Below are positions 14,581 to 17,477 of a stretch of DNA of 17,477 bases, one piece after another. Both the position numbers and the translations under genes were made by a program. A model generated the notes under the pieces. That model was not told the DNA's origin. It was given only the letters and a program-made list of their open reading frames with translations, and searched no databases. Each line of letters opens with the position of its first letter. Within the stretch, counting starts at the first letter, position 1. The stretch comes from Metaruminococcus_A gallistercoris (GTDB lineage Bacteria > Bacillota > Clostridia > Oscillospirales > Ruminococcaceae): NCBI GenBank assembly GCA_904394975.1, contig CAJFNQ010000016.1, forward strand, positions 1 to 17,477. Reading direction: 5' to 3'.

Positions 14581-15969
14581 ATGTGCCAGAAACTACGCTT
14601 ACGCTTTCAGTCACTTATCCAGAAAAATCTGTCCGGTGAATGCTTCAGCTTCAAAAGCCTGACAGTCCTGTTTCTGCCATTGCTGGCCGACCAGTCGATG
14701 GTGGCAATCTTAAACATCATCAACTCCTCTATGGTCAGCTCGTCCGGGCCGGAGGTCGTCTCCGCCGTCAACATGGTGGATTCGGTCAACATGTTCCTCA
14801 TGAATTTCTTTATTGCGGTCGCCACAGGAGGCACGGTAGTCGTCGCCCAGTATATGGGGCGGTATGACCACAAAAAAGCGGGCGAGGCAACCGCTCAGTC
14901 GCTTCTGTCCTGCACCCTCTGCGCGCTGGTAATTGCCATTCTCATCATCTGCCTTTCCGGCCCGCTGCTCACTGTTCTGTTCGGGCAGGCGGAAGAAAAG
15001 GTTATGAGCAACGCAAGCGTTTACCTCATCGGCTGCTGCATCTCTTATCCTGCATATGCCGTCTTTCAGGCGGTTTCCGGCGTTCTCCGCGGCATGGGTG
15101 ACACCCGCTCTTCGATGATGCTGTCGGTCGGCATGAACCTTCTGGTCATGCTTTTAAACCTGCTGTTCATCAACGGCATGGGGCTCGGCGCACTGGGGCT
15201 CGCCTTCTCACTGAATATTTCACGTCTTCTGGTCGCGGTTCTGTCGGTCATTTACCTGCTGCGCACCAAGCATTATCTCGGCATCCGCCCGAAGTATTTC
15301 CTGCGGTTTGACAAAAGCATGCAGCGCAGCATCATGCTCATCGGCATTCCGTCTGCCAGCGAGCAGATGTTTTTCCACGGCGGAAAGATTCTCACCCAGA
15401 CCTTCATTGTCAGTCTGGGCACCATGAGCATGACCACTTACGCCATCTCCACTTCAATGGCAAACCTGTTCTACATACCGGGCAATGCGCTCAACCTCGC
15501 CATCATGACAGTCGTGGGCCAGTGCATCGGCGCGGGAAAACTTCCGGAAGCCAAAAAGTTCATGCATTCGTTTAACGCTACATCTTCCATCCTCGCCATT
15601 GTGCTCATCATCCTCTTGCTGCCGTTTACTCCACTGCTTTATCAAATGTACTCTCCGCCGGACGGCATCATGCTGGAAACATTCCTTTCGCTCATTGTCA
15701 TTGTCATCGGCCTGCCTCTTTTCTGGCCGATGGCCTTCATCACCCCATCGGCGCTGCGCAGTGCGGGCGACGCGAAATTCACCTTTATTGCTGCCATGCT
15801 GAGTATGTGGATTGTTCGGGTACTTCTTGGATATCTGCTGGGTATCCAGTTCGGTTTCGGCATTGTCGGCGTAATTGCCGCCATGGTTCTGGAATGGGGC
15901 GTTCGCGCGATTATCTTCACTCTGCGAAAGCGCGGAAAGAAGTGGTACCAGCACAAGGTCATTGAATAA
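14581..15969 (+). CDS. MATE family efflux transporter
   Basis: A 462-residue integral membrane protein with about 12 hydrophobic helices in two similar halves, the MATE fold. Family features: FLPLLADQSMVAILNIINSSMVSS (helix 1, about 31-54), FFIAVATGGTVVVAQYMGR (79-97), the VSGVLRGMGDTRSSM segment of the first half, its counterpart PSALRSAGDAKFTF in the second half, and VVGQCIGAGK in helix 8, equivalent to the QYMGR region. MATE proteins export cationic drugs, metabolites or toxins using a Na+ or H+ gradient; the substrate and ion cannot be named. The length is normal. The start at 14581 follows AAGGGA (14565-14570). The protein ends in a basic tail (RKRGKKWYQHK). It is a single-gene unit. Confidence 0.92.
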   Translation: MCQKLRLRFQSLIQKNLSGECFSFKSLTVLFLPLLADQSMVAILNIINSSMVSSSGPEVVSAVNMVDSVNMFLMNFFIAVATGGTVVVAQYMGRYDHKKAGEATAQSLLSCTLCALVIAILIICLSGPLLTVLFGQAEEKVMSNASVYLIGCCISYPAYAVFQAVSGVLRGMGDTRSSMMLSVGMNLLVMLLNLLFINGMGLGALGLAFSLNISRLLVAVLSVIYLLRTKHYLGIRPKYFLRFDKSMQRSIMLIGIPSASEQMFFHGGKILTQTFIVSLGTMSMTTYAISTSMANLFYIPGNALNLAIMTVVGQCIGAGKLPEAKKFMHSFNATSSILAIVLIILLLPFTPLLYQMYSPPDGIMLETFLSLIVIVIGLPLFWPMAFITPSALRSAGDAKFTFIAAMLSMWIVRVLLGYLLGIQFGFGIVGVIAAMVLEWGVRAIIFTLRKRGKKWYQHKVIE

Positions 15970-15996
15970 TCGGCTTTTTAGCTGCCTGTTTTACAC

Positions 15997-16198
15997 AAAA
16001 ACGAGAGGGCGGCGGGAAAATGATTTCCCGCCGCCCTCTGATGGTTTTGAGGCACGCTTCGCATATATATTAATATCTCGAAAGATAGAACCGTTGGTCT
16101 GCCTTTGCCGCCGGTATTCCGGCAAGGCTGCGGCAGTATAAAAAGTTGATGTGTTTCAAATCGATTTGTTCCCTTGTGGGGATGTCTTTATCATACCC
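15997..16198 (-). ncRNA. Candidate structured small RNA, about 200 nt
   Basis: This stretch begins 5 nt after a good minus-strand promoter, contains no supported gene and ends at a strong hairpin with five U. Readable structure in transcript order: GGG-U-AUG (16198-16192) pairs with CAUCCC (16184-16179); GUAU near the 5' end can pair with AUAC at 16139-16136; a GC-rich hairpin is closed by CUGCC/GGCAG (16136-16099); UAUCU-UUCG-AGAUA (16087-16074) has a stable UUCG tetraloop; then the terminator. The size and architecture would be compatible with a 6S-like or other regulatory RNA, but I do not recognise a family. An 81-codon open frame in this stretch also runs through the promoter and is unlikely to be coding. 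Confidence 0.4.
16004..16039. terminator. Strong 16-bp hairpin, bidirectional terminator
   Basis: AGAGGGCGGCGGGAAA (16004-16019) pairs perfectly with 16024-16039, loop ATGA. On the plus side it follows the MATE gene with a late TTTT; on the minus side the stem is followed two bases later by five T (15997-16001). The better U-tract is thus on the minus strand. Confidence 0.8.
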
Positions 16199-16202
16199 TG
16201 TA

Positions 16203-16231
16203 ATTATAACCGAAGTTTGAACGGATTCCAA
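16203..16231 (-). promoter_or_regulatory. Sigma-A promoter of the candidate small RNA
   Basis: On the minus strand: TTGGAA (16226-16231), 17-nt spacer, perfect TATAAT (16203-16208), with GGG at the expected start (16198-16196). No gene is otherwise positioned to use it. Confidence 0.55.
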
Positions 16232-16476
16232 AGAAACGGGAAACAAATGTGACCAGGCTGTAACGTTCCCGACAACGGCTGGCACAAACCAACAAAACCA
16301 CCGTTTTGACCACACGATTTACCAAATACCGCTTGCCGCCGATTTATAAAAAACATGTTCAAAGTTACGCCTTGACGAAATCTTTCCCGGAACGAGTTAT
16401 ACTATGGCGAAAGAGTCGTTTTGCTTTCGTTCTACACAGGTCTCACCCGTGCTATTTCTTGTCGCTGTTACAAAAC
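16232..16476. other. Non-coding stretch between small RNA promoter and GNAT terminator
   Basis: No gene with a ribosome binding site is visible. A plus-strand TTGACG (16372-16377) and TATACT (16398-16403) are 20 nt apart, too far for a standard promoter, although they precede the hairpin at 16477-16521 and could mark a short transcript. Confidence 0.5.
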
Positions 16477-16521
16477 AAAACGCAAACAGCAAATCGCAAA
16501 AGATTTCCTGCTTGCGTTTTT
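16477..16521. terminator. Long interrupted hairpin after the GNAT gene, probably bidirectional
   Basis: AAAACGCAA (16477-16485) pairs with TTGCGTTTT (16512-16520); inside, CAG/CTG and AAATC/GATTT pair with single mismatches around loop GCAAAA. T-runs follow on both strands. It lies 82 nt after the stop of the minus-strand GNAT gene. Confidence 0.7.
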
Positions 16522-16602
16522 ATCATTACTTTTGTTTGTAAAAGAGCACTGGAATAATGTAAAAATAAATTTGAGCATCCGCTTTGATGTTTGATATCTA
16601 CA

Positions 16603-17043
16603 TCACTTTTCAAAACATTTTTCCATAACAATATGTTCAACGGGTGCAAAATCCAGCAAAAAAACAGTTCCGACCTCATGATAACCATGACGCAGATAAA
16701 AATCTTTTGCCGACACGCGCGCATCCATAAATATTTTAGTAGCCCCTTCTTCTCTTGCAATCGACTCCAGTTTCTCCAACAAACTGCCGCCGATCCCACA
16801 GCTTTGAATATCCGTATCTACGCAAAGATATTCCACCTTATAACTTGTGTGGTCATGTGACATAACCCCAGCGCCCAGCAGAATTTCCCCTTCAAACATT
16901 CCAATGATAACAGAATTTTTTTCACAGCTGAAATCTTCCTGGTAAATATCCAGCCCCAAGGGGATTCTCATAACTTTATTTCTCAGCGCTAATGTGTCGT
17001 CATACTCTTTTGTTCCATACACAATCGACCTTATTTGCTTCAT
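16603..17043 (-). CDS. GNAT family N-acetyltransferase
   Basis: A 146-residue cytoplasmic acyltransferase with the GNAT fold. The acetyl-CoA pyrophosphate loop (motif A) is seen at about 72-92: YLCVDTDIQ then SCGIGGSLLEKLE, matching the Q/R-x-x-G-x-G pattern with Q80, G83 and G85. Before it, GAGVMSHDH and YKVEYLCV are strands 4 and 5; after it, IFMDARVSAKDFYLRHGYHEVG (104-125) is motif B, with the usual Y-x-x-x-G-Y. GNATs acetylate small amines, protein N-termini or antibiotics; the acceptor here is unknown. The start at 17043 follows AAGGAG. Codons are more AT-rich than in most genes of the window, which may point to a separate origin. It has its own promoter and terminator. Confidence 0.9.
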   Translation of the reverse strand: MKQIRSIVYGTKEYDDTLALRNKVMRIPLGLDIYQEDFSCEKNSVIIGMFEGEILLGAGVMSHDHTSYKVEYLCVDTDIQSCGIGGSLLEKLESIAREEGATKIFMDARVSAKDFYLRHGYHEVGTVFLLDFAPVEHIVMEKCFEK

Positions 17044-17106
17044 TTCGTTTACTCCTTAATCTATGGAATTGTTTTTTGTTTGCACCTTTCAGATGATTGG
17101 GTTTTC

Positions 17107-17135
17107 ATTATACAGCAAAGGAGCATTTTCAGCAA
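17107..17135 (-). promoter_or_regulatory. Sigma-A promoter of the GNAT gene
   Basis: On the minus strand: TTGCTG (17130-17135), 17-nt spacer, perfect TATAAT (17107-17112). The leader is about 57 nt. Confidence 0.6.
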
Positions 17136-17183
17136 TCAACCTTCCTTGCTTACGCAAACAAAAAATGTATATTTTTAAAATTA

Positions 17184-17198
17184 TATACAGTTCGTATA
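17184..17198. repeat. TATAC-AGTTC-GTATA dyad
   Basis: A perfect 5-bp dyad with 5-nt centre. The 20 bases from 17181 match those at 7390-7409, upstream of the FGGY kinase, at 18 positions. It may be a second site for the same regulator, about 50 bp upstream of the GNAT promoter, or a chance match of AT-rich DNA. Confidence 0.35.
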
Positions 17199-17335
17199 AT
17201 ACGTGCTGTTTCTTTTATCATCACACAACGGTGTGTATCTGCGGACAACTGTTTACAATCAAGGAAAACAGGGGATAGAGCCGTTTAAATCCTGCCGGAG
17301 CAACAAGAGCAAGCCGGCCCGCTTTGGATCATAAG

Positions 17336-17369
17336 AAAACCCCGGAAAACCTTGGTTTTCCGGGGTTTT
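17336..17369 (-). terminator. Intrinsic terminator after the ribosomal protein S9 end
   Basis: AAAACCCCGGAAAACC (17336-17351) and its perfect complement (17354-17369) form a 16-bp stem ending in four T on either strand. It lies 31 nt after the S9 stop codon, the usual place for the terminator of a ribosomal protein operon. Confidence 0.8.
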
Positions 17370-17400
17370 GTAAAGCTTTTGTTTCGGTTCGAGCAGCCAG

Positions 17401-17477
17401 TTATCTCTTGGAGAACTGAGGCGCGCGACGGGCAGCCTTGAGGCCGTACTGGCGTACAGTTTAGCGCCGGTTTTCCT
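17401..17477 (-). CDS. rpsI: 30S ribosomal protein S9, C-terminal end (partial, with an in-frame stop upstream)
   Basis: Read on the minus strand, the last codons encode YGLKAARRAPQFSKR and a TAA stop at 17401-17403. This is the highly conserved C-terminal tail of ribosomal protein S9; the final S-K-R reaches the P-site tRNA in the 30S subunit. The usual neighbour is rplM, which would lie beyond the right edge. Upstream of the tail, residues read TVRQ instead of the expected E-R-K-K-like segment, and the codon at 17461-17463 is TAA in the same frame, preceded by ENRR. An intact S9 gene should not have this. It may be sequence error at a contig end, or a duplicated 3' tail. The identity of the tail is secure; the integrity of the gene is not. 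Confidence 0.65.

Larger units (their letters stand above)
17044..17335. other. AT-rich intergenic stretch right of the GNAT gene
   Basis: Apart from the GNAT ribosome binding site and promoter and a TATAC-N5-GTATA dyad, nothing was recognised here. Short plus-strand frames (17063-17288) lack ribosome binding sites and run through the promoter. Confidence 0.6.

Noticed and set aside
16070..16315. 81-codon minus-strand frame right of the MATE gene
   Set aside because: It spans a promoter-like TTGGAA-17-TATAAT and several hairpins, has no ribosome binding site and no family resemblance. A non-coding RNA explains the region better.
16372..16403. Plus-strand promoter TTGACG / TATACT
   Set aside because: The spacer is 20 nt, too long for an ordinary sigma-A promoter, so it is mentioned only as a weak possibility.
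16404..16541. Short plus-strand frame starting ATGGCGAAAGAG
   Set aside because: No ribosome binding site, and the frame runs through the interrupted terminator hairpin at 16477-16521.
1..17477. CRISPR array, tRNA/rRNA genes, insertion sequences, phage or toxin-antitoxin genes
   Set aside because: No regularly spaced repeats, no cloverleaf-like segments with tRNA consensus boxes, and no transposase, integrase or toxin motifs were seen in any frame.

Overview
The window looks like chromosomal DNA of a low-GC-phylum, spore-former-type Clostridia, probably a gut Oscillospiraceae/Ruminococcaceae-like anaerobe. The signs are GC-rich coding DNA separated by AT-rich gaps, strong AAGGAGG-type ribosome binding sites, near-consensus TTGACA/TATAAT promoters, short GC hairpins followed by U-tracts after most transcription units, occasional TTG starts, and family types common in that group (ABC-F, MATE, TtcA-like PP-loop, LacI). 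The genus cannot be fixed from the sequence alone. No insertion sequence, integrase, CRISPR array, tRNA or rRNA was seen.

Layout from left to right. (1) 1-1362, minus strand: a sugar phosphate isomerase/epimerase-like TIM barrel followed by a partial NAD-dependent epimerase, an apparent two-gene carbohydrate operon. Its 647-nt upstream region is rich in repeats. (2) 2010-5652, plus strand: a nitrilase-superfamily amidohydrolase, a hotdog acyl-CoA thioesterase and an ABC-F ATPase, the last with its own promoter and terminator. (3) 5892-10089: a sugar-utilisation locus. A glycerol-kinase-like FGGY kinase (minus) is divergent from a LacI-type regulator and an L-fucose/L-arabinose isomerase family protein (plus). 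The two promoters lie back to back with several dyad elements. (4) 10210-12451: a small lipoprotein (minus) divergent from a VOC protein and a cytoplasmic clan-A glycoside hydrolase (plus, operon). (5) 12646-15969: a TtcA-like tRNA thiolation protein, a HAD phosphatase (minus) and a MATE exporter. (6) 15970-17477: a long non-coding stretch with a candidate structured RNA on the minus strand, a GNAT acetyltransferase, and at the right edge the C-terminal end of ribosomal protein S9.

Functionally, three units point to carbohydrate metabolism: an isomerase plus kinase under a LacI regulator, a TIM-barrel isomerase with an epimerase, and an intracellular glycoside hydrolase. The rest is housekeeping or stress-related. 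No complete new defence or mobile system is visible. The points most worth a second look are the kinase whose glycerol-pocket residues have changed, the candidate ~200-nt RNA at 15997-16198, the S9 tail that meets an in-frame stop after about 19 codons, and several repeated operator-like motifs.
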